A stretch of 40,979 nucleotides of DNA from a virus (IMGVR_UViG_3300033148_006664:1-40979), one strand, 5' to 3'. Numbered from the stretch's first letter, positions 20,121 to 29,127 are shown. The notes: a model not told the origin generated them from the sequence alone. Numbers and translations: made by a program.

Positions 20121-22342
20121 AGGATATCAACTCGGGATTTCGACTTTCTTCCAATAAGTTGAATCCGATGTTGTTTAACTTTCAAAAAGATATCACAAAA
20201 TGGGCATTGATGAGAGGCCGCTCTGCCTGTTTTGCGGATTGTGGATTGGGCAAGACCCCTATCCAGTTGGATTGGGCAAACCATGTTGTGAAAAAAACCA
20301 AACTTCCCGTCTTGATATTCGCTCCTCTTGCCGTGTCAAAGCAGACACAAAGAGAAGGAATAAAATTCCATGTCCCTGTGAATATTTGCCGTAGGCAAAC
20401 TAATATTAAAAGGGGAATCAATATTACTAACTATGAAATGTTGAAGAATTTCAATTCTGATAATCTCGGAGGGATTGTATTGGACGAGAGTTCAATTTTG
20501 AAGGGATTTAATGGCAAATTCAGAAAGGCGATTACAGAGTTTGGTTCTCAAGTTCCTTTTCGATTCGCTTGTACGGCTACCCCAGCGCCAAATGATCTGC
20601 TTGAAATAATCAATCATGCCGAGTTCCTTGGGATAATGACAGAGAAAGAGATTAAATCGTTATTCTTTACCAATCGGGCTCAGGATATGGTTCAAAAATG
20701 GGTTCTCAAAGGCCATGCAAAACAAGCGTTTTGGAAGTGGCTTGCATCGTGGTCTGTAGCCCTACGTTCTCCTTCTGATTTAGGCTATGATAACGATGGA
20801 TTTATCCTGCCGGAATTAAGGATAATTCAAAAGACAATTCCTGCAACAAACAGAGATATCAAACCAGGAGAATTATTTGCGACTGAGGCAAGAGGTTTGA
20901 GAGACAGACAAATTGCAAGACAAAATAGTATTGAAAGTAGAATCGAACTATGTTCTGAAATGATAAACAAATCAAATGAAACGTGGTTAATTTGGTGCGA
21001 TCTTAATAAAGAGTCAAATTTACTTTCCAAGCAGATTAATAACTCGGTAGAAGTTAAAGGATCTGATTCATCACAACATAAGGAACAGTCGCTACTTGAT
21101 TTTCAGGATGGAAAAATCAAATGTCTTGTGACAAAGCCTTCTATTGCTGGATTTGGAATGAATTTTCAATCTTGTCACAATATGGCATTTGTCGGATTAA
21201 GCGATTCCTATGAAAAGTTTTATCAAGCGATGAGGAGATGCTGGCGATTTGGTCAAAAGCATTCTGTAAATGTTTATGTTATTACTACGGAAATTGAAGG
21301 GGGAGTGGTAAAGAATATCAAACGAAAGGAAAAAGATTCTACAAAAATGTTTAATGAGTTAATCTTAAATATGAATCTGTCAGGACAGCTTGGAACAAAA
21401 AGAGAGGAAATGATTTACATGGAAAAAATCAAGAAAGGGGAAGGGTGGGAATTACAATTGGGAGATAGTGTGTTGACAATGAAAAATATTAAGACGGATT
21501 CGATTGGGCTATCTGTTTTCAGTCCTCCGTTTCCTGGAATGTATGTATATACCAATAGCCAACATGATATTGGTAATACAAAATCTATTGAGGAGTTAAT
21601 TGAGCAATTCCGATTTGTCATTAATAAAGATCATCTCTTGAGAATTACTATGCCTGGTCGTCATTGTTGTATCCATCTATGCCAAGGAGTTGCTTTTCAA
21701 AGTAGAGATGGGTATATTGGTATTAAGGATTTCCGAGGTAAAGTAATACAAATGATGGAAAAAGAAGGTTGGATTTATTATGGAGAAGTTTGCATCGATA
21801 AGAATCCTCAAGTAACAGCTATCAGGACTAAAGATAGAGGCTTGCTTTTTAAAACATTGAGATCTGACGCTTCTCATTTGCATTGTGCCTTAGCGGATTA
21901 CTTATTGCAATTCAGAAAGCCTGGAGAAAATATTAATCCTATAAAAGCAGGAAAAAATAAAGAACAAGGATGGATTACTCAAGAAGAGTGGATTGAGTGG
22001 GCTGCTCCTGTTTGGTATAGACAAACTCCTCAATATCCTGGTGGTATAAGACAAACAGATGTTTTGAGAAATTATCAAGATGCAAAGAATAACAAAGACG
22101 AAAAACATTTGGCCCCTTTGCAACTTGGGGTAATCGAAAGGGCGATCAAATTATGGAGCAATCCAGGGGATATTATATATGACCCGTTCGCAGGAATTGG
22201 TTCAACGGGATATGTTGCTTTAAAACTTGAACGGAAATTCAAGGGATGCGAGCTCAAGAAAGGATATTATGACGTGGCAATAAGAAATTTGAAATCAGTT
22301 GGAAAAAGAAATAGGGGATTTAATATCGCGCAGGTAAAATAA
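20075..22342 (+). CDS. SNF2-like helicase fused to a DNA methyltransferase
   Basis: Encodes 755 residues from ATG 20075; an alternative TTG at 20039 is in frame. The first 420 residues are a superfamily 2 ATPase (DCGLGKT 55-61, LDES 136-139, CTATPAP, and MRRCWRFGQK as the last motif). The C-terminal 280 residues are a DNA methylase: SPPF at 483-486 (motif IV) precedes DPFAGIGST at 703-711 (motif I), an order typical of beta-class N4-cytosine or N6-adenine methylases. LADYLLQFRKPGENINPI is also a methylase block. No nuclease is seen. The fusion could give processive modification of phage DNA or self-marking. Confidence 0.88.
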   Translation: MENLKYQKFLEQKTIEDINSGFRLSSNKLNPMLFNFQKDITKWALMRGRSACFADCGLGKTPIQLDWANHVVKKTKLPVLIFAPLAVSKQTQREGIKFHVPVNICRRQTNIKRGINITNYEMLKNFNSDNLGGIVLDESSILKGFNGKFRKAITEFGSQVPFRFACTATPAPNDLLEIINHAEFLGIMTEKEIKSLFFTNRAQDMVQKWVLKGHAKQAFWKWLASWSVALRSPSDLGYDNDGFILPELRIIQKTIPATNRDIKPGELFATEARGLRDRQIARQNSIESRIELCSEMINKSNETWLIWCDLNKESNLLSKQINNSVEVKGSDSSQHKEQSLLDFQDGKIKCLVTKPSIAGFGMNFQSCHNMAFVGLSDSYEKFYQAMRRCWRFGQKHSVNVYVITTEIEGGVVKNIKRKEKDSTKMFNELILNMNLSGQLGTKREEMIYMEKIKKGEGWELQLGDSVLTMKNIKTDSIGLSVFSPPFPGMYVYTNSQHDIGNTKSIEELIEQFRFVINKDHLLRITMPGRHCCIHLCQGVAFQSRDGYIGIKDFRGKVIQMMEKEGWIYYGEVCIDKNPQVTAIRTKDRGLLFKTLRSDASHLHCALADYLLQFRKPGENINPIKAGKNKEQGWITQEEWIEWAAPVWYRQTPQYPGGIRQTDVLRNYQDAKNNKDEKHLAPLQLGVIERAIKLWSNPGDIIYDPFAGIGSTGYVALKLERKFKGCELKKGYYDVAIRNLKSVGKRNRGFNIAQVK

Positions 22343-22695
22343 TGAAAAAAATATATTTGGCAAGTCCATATTCGCATAGAAATCCAAACATACGGGAACA
22401 GAGATTTAAAGAGGTATGCAAAATAGCCGCAGAATTGATAAACGAAGGAAATGCTGTATTTTGTCCTATTGCACATTCTCATCCAATAGCAATATATGGA
22501 TCCTTACCAATAGGCTCTGATTATTGGGAAAAGCTCAATAGATTATGGATTGATTGGTGTGATGAGATGGTAATTGCTAATTTGCCATATTGGCCTCAAT
22601 CAAGGGGCATTGAAAAAGAAAAAAGATATGCTAAATCTATTGGAAAGAAAATTTTTCTAACACAGCCATATTATAATTTAGGAAGACAAAAATAA
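22342..22695 (+). CDS. DUF1937/nucleoside 2-deoxyribosyltransferase-like protein
   Basis: Encodes 117 residues; ATG shares a base with the previous stop (TAATG). The pattern KKIYLASPYSH, then AAELINEGNAVFCPIAHSHP, DYWEKLN and WCDEMVIANLPYWPQSRG is the DUF1937-type Rossmann fold related to nucleoside deoxyribosyltransferases. In phages such proteins may act in nucleotide metabolism or in modified-nucleotide handling. The catalytic glutamate is plausible in SRGIEKEKR. The reaction here is unproven. Confidence 0.75.
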   Translation: MKKIYLASPYSHRNPNIREQRFKEVCKIAAELINEGNAVFCPIAHSHPIAIYGSLPIGSDYWEKLNRLWIDWCDEMVIANLPYWPQSRGIEKEKRYAKSIGKKIFLTQPYYNLGRQK

Positions 22696-22732
22696 AAAGT
22701 TAATTCAGGAAATAAAGAAACGAGGATTATAT

Positions 22733-25700
22733 ATGCTAAACAAAACGTTTGCTCACCTTCATGTACATACTGAATATTCTCAGTTAGATGGATTTGGTAC
22801 AGTAAAAAATTATGTTAAAAAAGCCAAGGAATTAGGATTCAAATTTTTAGCTTGCACAGATCATGGTAACATCGACGGCCTTCTCAACTTCCAAAGGGAA
22901 TGTAATAAACAAGGCATTAAACCAATACTGGGCTGTGAAGCTTATATCGTTCCCAATGCAGCTATTAAACCTCAAAAAGAAAAAAGAGGACATATAACGC
23001 TCCTTGTTAAAAATCAAAATGGATTTGAGACTCTTTGCCAGCTCCTTACCTATGCCAATCTAACTGGAGCAAGAAGTGTGTATGGGAGAACTATTCCAAG
23101 AATCGATTATAATTATTTATTAGGATGTGAACTATCAGATTTTGTAATTATGACAGCTTGTGCAGGTTCATTTCTTCATTTAGAAGGAGCGACGGAATTT
23201 CTTTACAAATTACATCAATATTGTGATGATTTATATTTTGAAATAATGCCTCACGATATCGAAGTTCAAAAAGAAATTCACAATACCATAAAAGCTTATC
23301 GTCTTCTTGAAGAATATAAAAACATTCCCTTTATAGCTACAAATGACTGCCATTATATAAATGAGGATGAATGGAAAGTCCAGGAAGTTCTTCTTGCTAT
23401 ACAAACCAAGGCAAAATGGGATGATGAAAATCGTTTTAAATTTAACTTCAAAGGATTGCATCTTCGGACAGCAGACGAAATGGCAGAAGCTTTTAGAAAA
23501 CAAAATCATTTCTCTCGTTCAGAATATTTAATTGCTATGAGGAATACCATAAAAGTAGCCAAACAATGTTGTGAATTTAGAATTTCAAAGCAAGATATTT
23601 CTCTCCCTCCAATCCAACCAGATTGGGGACCAAAAGAACATGGCAAAGAATTAAAGCGTTTGGCTCATGAAGGATTAGATAATTTAGGAATCAATGAACT
23701 TCAAAGAGATGAATACAGACCAAGAATGGAAATGGAATTAGAACTGATTAACCGAAAGAGGTTTGCAAGATATTTTTTAATTGTTTTAGAGCTTATTACA
23801 TGGTGTAAAAAACAAAAAATTATGGTTGGGCCTGGCAGAGGTTCAGTCGGAGGATCTCTTGTTGCTTATTTAACTGGCATAACAAAAGTCGATCCTATTG
23901 AATATGATCTTCTTTTTGAAAGATTTATTGCAGAAGATAGAATCGACTATCCTGATATTGATCTTGACTTTGAGGATATCCGAAGGGAAGAAGTTATCCA
24001 ACATCTTGAAGATTTATATGGTAAATATAATGTATCTGGCATATCTACCTTCTCCAAAATGAAAGCCAGAGGAGTGATAAGAGACGTTGCCCGAGTATTT
24101 GATGTCCCTTATAAAGAGGTTGATGAATTTGCTAAAGTAATAAATATCACAGAAAAACAGCAAGAGGATAGTTTTGTTGATACAGCCTCCAAAGAAACAG
24201 ATGAAGGAAGAAAATTCAAAAAAAGGTATCCTGAAGTAACAAAATTGGCAATCAAATTGGAGGGGCAAATCCGAAATTCTGGTCAACATGCTGCCGCTGT
24301 GATTATTTCTGCTGATGATTTAAGACAAGGAGACAGATGTAATCTCTGTATTCGTAATGATCGAATTATGTGCAATTGGAATATGGAAGATTCTGAATAT
24401 GTAGGATTAATGAAATTAGACATTTTAGGCCTCAATACTTTAACTGTTTTGAATGAATGTAAAAGACTGATTAAAATTTCACAAAATAAAGATATTATTT
24501 TTGAGGATATTTCTCTTGACGATAAAAAAGTCTTTTCCGAAATTAATAAAGGAAATACTTTTGGAATGTTTCAGTTATCTGCGAAACCAACAACCGATCT
24601 TGCCAAAGAAATTAAGATCCAAAAATTTGAAGATATTGCTACTATTATCGCCCTTGTTCGCCCTGGACCTTTCAACTCTGGAATGACAGGGGAATATATC
24701 CAAAGAAAAAAGAAACTTCCAAAAGGAATATTGTGGAAACATAAACATCATATTTATGAGGAAATTACAAAAGACACTTATGGAATTCTTGTCTATCAAG
24801 AACAGGTAATGAAAGTCATATCTGAAGTAGCGGGTTTATCATATACCATAGCAGATAAAATCCGTAAAGTAATTGGCAAGAAAAGAGATCCGAAAGAATT
24901 TAAAAAATATTGGGAAATGTTTTTAAAAGGCTGTTTAAAACAAAGAACAATGGATGAAGCAGAGGCAGAAGAATTTTGGGATGGACTTCAAAAATGGGCA
25001 AGTTATGGATTTAATAAAGCCCATTCTATTGAATATGCTTTGCTTGGATATTGGACCGGATACTGCAAGGTACATTATTCTACAGAATTTATTTGTGCCT
25101 ATCTATCTTTTGGGACTGAAGGAAGCAAAGAAGATTTAATGAATGAAGCCCGTAATTTAGGCAGGGATATAATTCCTCCTAAAATAGGAATATCTGACTC
25201 TCATAAATGGATAGCGAAAAATGGCAATTTATATGTTCCCTTTATTGAGGTGAAAGGTATTGGAGATAAAGCTGCTATTCAATGTATAGAAAAGAAAACC
25301 ATCCAACAAAGACAAAGAGGTTTCTTTGATCAGGAAGAAGTAAATCCCGTGGCGAAACCGGGTAGTTCTCTGGATAAAATACTCAAACAAATTGGGGCAT
25401 ATAAAAAAGAAGGGTATCCAAAAGAAGCACAAGAATTATTTTCATTTAATTTGTCAGGAGACAAAAAAGATCTTTATCCAAAATTACATTCTGTATTGGG
25501 ATATAGTTTTCCTGATGAAGATTTGCAATATTATTTGTCTTTAAAATTTAAAGATGAACATCAAATCTCTTTTCGTAATATTATCAAACGTAAAAGATTC
25601 AGAAATTTGGATTTATTAAAATGTACAGGATGTGAATTAAATTTCAATTGTTTAGCCCCAGTTCTTCCATCGCAAGGAATTTATAATGCTGCTATAATAG

Positions 25701-26158
25701 GAGAGGCTCCTGGTTCGCAAGAAGATAAAGAGAAAAGAGGATTCTATGAGGACGCCCCTGCTGGAGAATTGTTATGGAAGGAAATTGCAAAATATGGATA
25801 TAAGAGATCATTCTTTCACGTGACAAATGTTGTCAAATGTTATCCCGGAAGAAAAATCAAAACCCCTACCAAAAAACATATTGAATATTGCTCAGATTGG
25901 TTACGAGAAGAATTGAGAAAAATAAAATGCAGATTGATACTTGCTTTTGGCAATACAGGAGTCAAAGCTTTTACGGATAAAGATTCGGGTATAACAGATA
26001 TGTGTGGAAGAACTGAATGGAATGAAAAAAGGGGTTTATGGATTTGTTGGTGTTTACATCCCGCATCAGTCAAACATAACCCTGGGAATAAACCAAAATT
26101 TGAAGAAGGAATTGAAAATTTCATTAGGACATTAGAGATATTGAAATCGCCAAAATAA
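22733..26158 (+). CDS. dnaE: DNA polymerase III alpha subunit fused to a family-4-type uracil-DNA glycosylase domain
   Basis: Encodes 1141 residues. PHP domain: HLHVHTEYS 8-16 and CTDHGNIDGL 41-50. Polymerase core: PGRGSVGGS 367-375, PDIDLDF 407-413 with catalytic D410 and D412, third aspartate D563 in KLDILGL, and YGFNKAHSIEYA 758-769. The C-terminal 185 residues are an unusual addition with family-4 UDG signatures: C964/C967 (KCTGC), GEAPG 990-994, TNVVKC with C1036, EYC with C1053, and HPAS 1109-1112. Those four cysteines match the 4Fe-4S ligands of family-4 UDGs. The enzyme is the replicative polymerase, probably able to find or excise uracil at the fork. Confidence 0.93.
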   Translation: MLNKTFAHLHVHTEYSQLDGFGTVKNYVKKAKELGFKFLACTDHGNIDGLLNFQRECNKQGIKPILGCEAYIVPNAAIKPQKEKRGHITLLVKNQNGFETLCQLLTYANLTGARSVYGRTIPRIDYNYLLGCELSDFVIMTACAGSFLHLEGATEFLYKLHQYCDDLYFEIMPHDIEVQKEIHNTIKAYRLLEEYKNIPFIATNDCHYINEDEWKVQEVLLAIQTKAKWDDENRFKFNFKGLHLRTADEMAEAFRKQNHFSRSEYLIAMRNTIKVAKQCCEFRISKQDISLPPIQPDWGPKEHGKELKRLAHEGLDNLGINELQRDEYRPRMEMELELINRKRFARYFLIVLELITWCKKQKIMVGPGRGSVGGSLVAYLTGITKVDPIEYDLLFERFIAEDRIDYPDIDLDFEDIRREEVIQHLEDLYGKYNVSGISTFSKMKARGVIRDVARVFDVPYKEVDEFAKVINITEKQQEDSFVDTASKETDEGRKFKKRYPEVTKLAIKLEGQIRNSGQHAAAVIISADDLRQGDRCNLCIRNDRIMCNWNMEDSEYVGLMKLDILGLNTLTVLNECKRLIKISQNKDIIFEDISLDDKKVFSEINKGNTFGMFQLSAKPTTDLAKEIKIQKFEDIATIIALVRPGPFNSGMTGEYIQRKKKLPKGILWKHKHHIYEEITKDTYGILVYQEQVMKVISEVAGLSYTIADKIRKVIGKKRDPKEFKKYWEMFLKGCLKQRTMDEAEAEEFWDGLQKWASYGFNKAHSIEYALLGYWTGYCKVHYSTEFICAYLSFGTEGSKEDLMNEARNLGRDIIPPKIGISDSHKWIAKNGNLYVPFIEVKGIGDKAAIQCIEKKTIQQRQRGFFDQEEVNPVAKPGSSLDKILKQIGAYKKEGYPKEAQELFSFNLSGDKKDLYPKLHSVLGYSFPDEDLQYYLSLKFKDEHQISFRNIIKRKRFRNLDLLKCTGCELNFNCLAPVLPSQGIYNAAIIGEAPGSQEDKEKRGFYEDAPAGELLWKEIAKYGYKRSFFHVTNVVKCYPGRKIKTPTKKHIEYCSDWLREELRKIKCRLILAFGNTGVKAFTDKDSGITDMCGRTEWNEKRGLWICWCLHPASVKHNPGNKPKFEEGIENFIRTLEILKSPK

Positions 26159-26286
26159 CAGTTTCTTTTTAAAAACCTATATACTGATATGGATAAGAGC
26201 AAGAAGATTGATTATAGGCTGTATTTCATAAGGGTTTCGGGTTATTTTAGAAGAGATTTTAATCTAATTTTAAGGAGGGTTTTACA

Positions 26287-26532
26287 ATGAGAAGAGATGC
26301 AACTTGGAAACGGAAAGATGGTTCACCGTACAGACCAAGCAATGGAACAGAGGGCGAAATATTCATGGCGTACTTTTGTGATCAATGTATACACGACAAT
26401 TATCCTGATGAACCTCTGTGTGAAATAATTGCAAACACAACGGTTTTTGATGTCGATGAGCCTAATTACCCTAAAGAATGGATATTTAAGAACGGACGGC
26501 CGCTCTGTACTAAATTTAAGAAATCTTTATGA
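26287..26532 (+). CDS. Conserved small cysteine-containing phage protein (81 aa)
   Basis: Encodes 81 residues after AAGGAGGG. The pattern YRPSNGTEGEIFMAYFCDQC, then CEIIANTTVFDVDEPNYPKEW and RPLCTKF is one I recognise from small hypothetical proteins common in phage replication regions. Four cysteines (CDQC, C45 and C75 area) may bind a metal. Function is unknown. Confidence 0.65.
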   Translation: MRRDATWKRKDGSPYRPSNGTEGEIFMAYFCDQCIHDNYPDEPLCEIIANTTVFDVDEPNYPKEWIFKNGRPLCTKFKKSL

Positions 26533-26550
26533 TATGAAAGGAGAAAATAA

Positions 26551-27474
26551 ATGCCATTACATATAGATTATCGGCCCAGAAATTTCGGAGAAATAATTGG
26601 AAACGAAGAAACAGTAAAAAAATTGAGATCAGTATTAGGAAGAGAAGATTGCCCTCATACATTTCTCTTTCAAGGTCCAAGCGGATGTGGAAAAACAACC
26701 TTAGCAAGAATAATGAAGGAAGAATTAAAATGCGATGATCAGGATTTTATTGAGATCAATGCCGCTAATAGCAGAGGTATCGATACCGCCCGAGAAATCA
26801 TTCAAACAATTTCTTATATGCCAATAGCAGGACCGGTAAGAGTAATTCTCATGGACGAAGTCCATATGGGAACCAAAGATTTTCAGACAGCCTTGCTCAA
26901 ACCCTTGGAGGATACTCCTGATCATGTTTATTTTATTCTTTGTACAACCGATCCCGGAAAACTTTTAAAGACAATTAGAAATAGATGTTCCGTTTTTGAT
27001 GTTGATAAACTAACTGAAGATCAGATTGATGAATTGCTTGACTGGGTCTTGAAAGAGGAAAATTTAGAAATTGATAAGTCAGCCAAAGATCTGATAATTG
27101 AATCTGTTGATGGATGTCCTCGAAGTGCATTGATTATTTTGGATCAGATCATAGACCTTCCTCCAGATGAACAGGAAGAAGTTGTTAAAATAGCCGCCAT
27201 TGGGGATAAGCAGGTTATTGATTTATGCAGGGCATTGATTAAAGGAAATGATTGGCCCGTGATTGCAGAAATTTTGAAAGGAATTAAAATAGAGCCAGAA
27301 AAAGTTAGGCAGGCGGTTTTAGGCTATATGAATTCTGTACTGCTAAATGGTAATGGATTAGGAGCGTTGATAATTGATTGTTTCAAAGAAAATTTCTTTT
27401 ATGGAGGAAAAGCCTTATTAACTTTGGCGTGTTGGGAATGTCTTGATGACGAAAAACGAAATGTTCCTTTTTAG
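26551..27474 (+). CDS. Clamp-loader ATPase subunit (DnaX/RFC-like)
   Basis: Encodes 307 residues after GAAAGGAG. It is a AAA+ ATPase: Walker A GPSGCGKT 42-49, Walker B with DEVH (LMDEVHMG, 102-105), sensor CTTD, and the arginine-finger region TIRNRCSVF. The N-terminal YRPRNFGEIIGNEE is typical of DnaX/RFC small subunits (YRP.~F.~viGqe). A C-terminal collar of helices follows. It opens and closes the clamp at 18958 on primed DNA. A single gene probably supplies all loader ATPase subunits. Confidence 0.9.
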   Translation: MPLHIDYRPRNFGEIIGNEETVKKLRSVLGREDCPHTFLFQGPSGCGKTTLARIMKEELKCDDQDFIEINAANSRGIDTAREIIQTISYMPIAGPVRVILMDEVHMGTKDFQTALLKPLEDTPDHVYFILCTTDPGKLLKTIRNRCSVFDVDKLTEDQIDELLDWVLKEENLEIDKSAKDLIIESVDGCPRSALIILDQIIDLPPDEQEEVVKIAAIGDKQVIDLCRALIKGNDWPVIAEILKGIKIEPEKVRQAVLGYMNSVLLNGNGLGALIIDCFKENFFYGGKALLTLACWECLDDEKRNVPF

Positions 27475-27487
27475 GAAAGGATAAAAA

Positions 27488-27691
27488 ATGGAAATAAAAA
27501 GTACAGGAGAAAAACTAAAGGAAATGTGGGGGTTATTAAATTCCTTGGAAGATGATATCGGCAAACTTCAGACACAAGAAGGCGTCGAGATAGTGGAAAG
27601 GTTAAAGGTTCTGACAGACGAAGTCGGCATTGCAGGTATAATCCTTCCTCATTTGCCTTCGATCTTTCCAAGCATGATATCGATGAATTGA
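27488..27691 (+). CDS. Small unknown protein (67 aa)
   Basis: Encodes 67 residues after AGGAAAGG; the gene starts 13 nt after the clamp loader stop. It begins MEIKSTGEKLKEMWGLLNS and is mostly amphipathic helix with a hydrophobic end. No family is recognised. It ends before the promoter of the TIGR-like array 1. Confidence 0.5.
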   Translation: MEIKSTGEKLKEMWGLLNSLEDDIGKLQTQEGVEIVERLKVLTDEVGIAGIILPHLPSIFPSMISMN

Positions 27692-27721
27692 AAAGAAATT
27701 GAAAGGGCAAAAAATAAAACA

Positions 27722-27749
27722 TTAAAAAAGCCTGAAAATATTATATAAT
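27722..27749 (+). promoter_or_regulatory. Promoter of array 1 and the tas gene
   Basis: TTAAAA (27722-27727), 16 nt, TATAAT (27744-27749), followed by AAAAGGAGGTAAAAAA with no start codon; instead array 1 begins at 27773. So a promoter cassette that elsewhere carries a ribosome site here feeds directly into the repeat array. The array and the Tas gene are probably one transcript. Confidence 0.8.
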
Positions 27750-27772
27750 ACTATAAAAGGAGGTAAAAAAAA

Positions 27773-27970
27773 GAGCGGGCTGGGTAGTTTTAGAAAACCA
27801 TGGAAGCAGAGCGGGCCATATTTAATGAGAAAACCAAATAAGTTGAGCGAGCCAAAATTAGAGAGAAAACCAGGCTTTAAGAGCGAGCCATCAAAAGCGA
27901 GAAAACCAAAATTGTCAAGGAGTCTGAGAAAACCAAATCAGAAGAGCGAGCCAAAAAAAGGAGAGCGAAA
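27773..27970 (+). repeat. TIGR-like array 1: alternating 9-nt repeats with 9-nt spacers, 36-nt period
   Basis: Edge-type repeat A (GAGCGAGCC; first two copies GAGCGGGC-) and loop-type repeat B (GAGAAAACC) alternate with 9-nt variable spacers. Coordinates of A: 27773, 27809, 27845, 27881, 27944. B: 27791, 27827, 27863, 27899, 27926. Spacers include GGGTAGTTT, ATGGAAGCA, ATATTTAAT, AAATAAGTT, AAAATTAGA, AGGCTTTAA, ATCAAAAGC, AAATCAGAA. Between B at 27899 and B at 27926 only 18 nt remain (AAAATTGTCAAGGAGTCT), so one A repeat is lost. The array ends with GAGCGAAA at 27963-27970, directly before the tas ATG. Stops in all relevant frames show it is not coding. Confidence 0.9.
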
Positions 27971-28945
27971 ATGACATACAAAAGACAAAAGGAAAATGGG
28001 AATGAAAGATACCAGGAATATCAACGCGACAAGGGAATTGTAAGAATGCTATTGAGAACCAGGTTAAAATTTCAAGATGTCCGCAAAGCCCAGGATAACC
28101 AGATCGGAAGAAAGGCGGATGGAAAAGACCAAAACTTGACTATTGGTAAGGCCATACAAGCAGATGATTGGGAAATGTTTATAAGGATTGCTGATGAAGC
28201 TCGAAGACAAGAAAAAGAAATTGAAAAGGATCTGGATAAAAGACTCAAACGTTTTTCAATCCATGACTGGTTAAAGCAACAGAAAGGAGTGGGAACAATA
28301 GCCATGGCTACAATCCTTGGCCACTTTGATATTTACAAGGCAACTACAGTTTCCAAGATGTGGCAGTTTGCAGGATTGAATCCGGGTTTGATCAGAGGAA
28401 AAAAGTCAGTTAAGAAAAAAGATTACAAGCCAGAGATGGGAGAAATTGAAAGAGAATTGCCACCGACAAGAAAAGAAGAAAAAAGGATAATTGTTATAAC
28501 CGATACTTTAATCAGAGGCGATCAAAACGCTCCCGGATTTCTAAGCCCATTTAATAAGACATTAAGAACAGCCTTGGTTGGAGTCCTGGCTGATGGCTTT
28601 ATCAAAGCTCAAGCCCCTTATGCTCTGGATCATTATTATGCATTGCATATACCAGAACAATATCGAACTGACAAGGAAAAGATGAAGGCCAAACCCCACT
28701 TTGCAGGGCAATATGGAAGGTTGGATTTAAGTGAACGGATCACCCAGGAAAGAAAGAAAGGAGGGAAAATAATTGAAGTGATGTGGAAGGACACGACAGA
28801 CGGCCATCGAGATAGAGCAGCTAAACGGAAAATGATCAAGGAATTCCTGAAAGATTTATATGCAGAGTGGCGAAAAGTTGAGGGATTGGAAGTCCGTGTT
28901 CCTTATGCAGAGGAGTATTTGGGCAAAATGCACAAGGCGGCTTAG
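27971..28945 (+). CDS. tasA: Tas protein, Nop/Transposase_20-like RNA-guide-binding protein without a nuclease domain (TasA type)
   Basis: Encodes 324 residues. The start directly follows array 1; its ribosome site AGGAG (27959-27963) lies in the last spacer and terminal repeat. An N-terminal helical, basic region is followed by a helix-hairpin-helix core KGVGTIAMATIL (105-116) and FAGLNPG (133-139). The C-terminal HRDRAAKRKMIKEFLKDLY (279-297) is like the end of IS110-type Transposase_20 domains, the fold shared with Nop proteins of box C/D RNPs. There is no N-terminal DEDD RuvC-like domain, no HNH and no RuvC. In known TIGR-Tas systems the Nop protein binds 36-nt tigRNAs and targets DNA; here it would bind without cutting. 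Confidence 0.88.
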   Translation: MTYKRQKENGNERYQEYQRDKGIVRMLLRTRLKFQDVRKAQDNQIGRKADGKDQNLTIGKAIQADDWEMFIRIADEARRQEKEIEKDLDKRLKRFSIHDWLKQQKGVGTIAMATILGHFDIYKATTVSKMWQFAGLNPGLIRGKKSVKKKDYKPEMGEIERELPPTRKEEKRIIVITDTLIRGDQNAPGFLSPFNKTLRTALVGVLADGFIKAQAPYALDHYYALHIPEQYRTDKEKMKAKPHFAGQYGRLDLSERITQERKKGGKIIEVMWKDTTDGHRDRAAKRKMIKEFLKDLYAEWRKVEGLEVRVPYAEEYLGKMHKAA

Positions 28946-28956
28946 CTATGCCAAAG

Positions 28957-29127
28957 GAGAAAACCAGAGGCAATAAGCGAGCCAACCTCCGTGAGAAAAC
29001 CACCGCGAGCGAGCGAGTCAAAAATGGAAAGAAAACCATTGGAATTGAGCGAGCCATTCAAGGCAAGAAAACCAAGTTTATAGAGCGAGCCAAAAATCCG
29101 AAGAAAACCAAGGGAAGAGAGCGAAAA
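28957..29127 (+). repeat. TIGR-like array 2, 36-nt period
   Basis: It begins with a B repeat (28957-28965) 12 bases after the tas stop, then runs A 28975, B 28993, A 29011 (GAGCGAGTC), B 29029, A 29047, B 29065, A 29083, B 29101 and terminal GAGCGAAAA at 29119-29127, every step exactly 18 nt. Spacers: AGAGGCAAT, AACCTCCGT, ACCGCGAGC, AAAAATGGA, ATTGGAATT, ATTCAAGGC, AAGTTTATA, AAAAATCCG, AAGGGAAGA. By chance it has no stop in one frame and so mimics a 61-aa ERA..KKT repeat protein. Confidence 0.9.

Noticed and set aside
27971-28945. IS110-family transposase
   Set aside because: It has the Transposase_20-like part but no N-terminal DEDD RuvC-like domain, no element ends and no target duplication, and is flanked by the special arrays.
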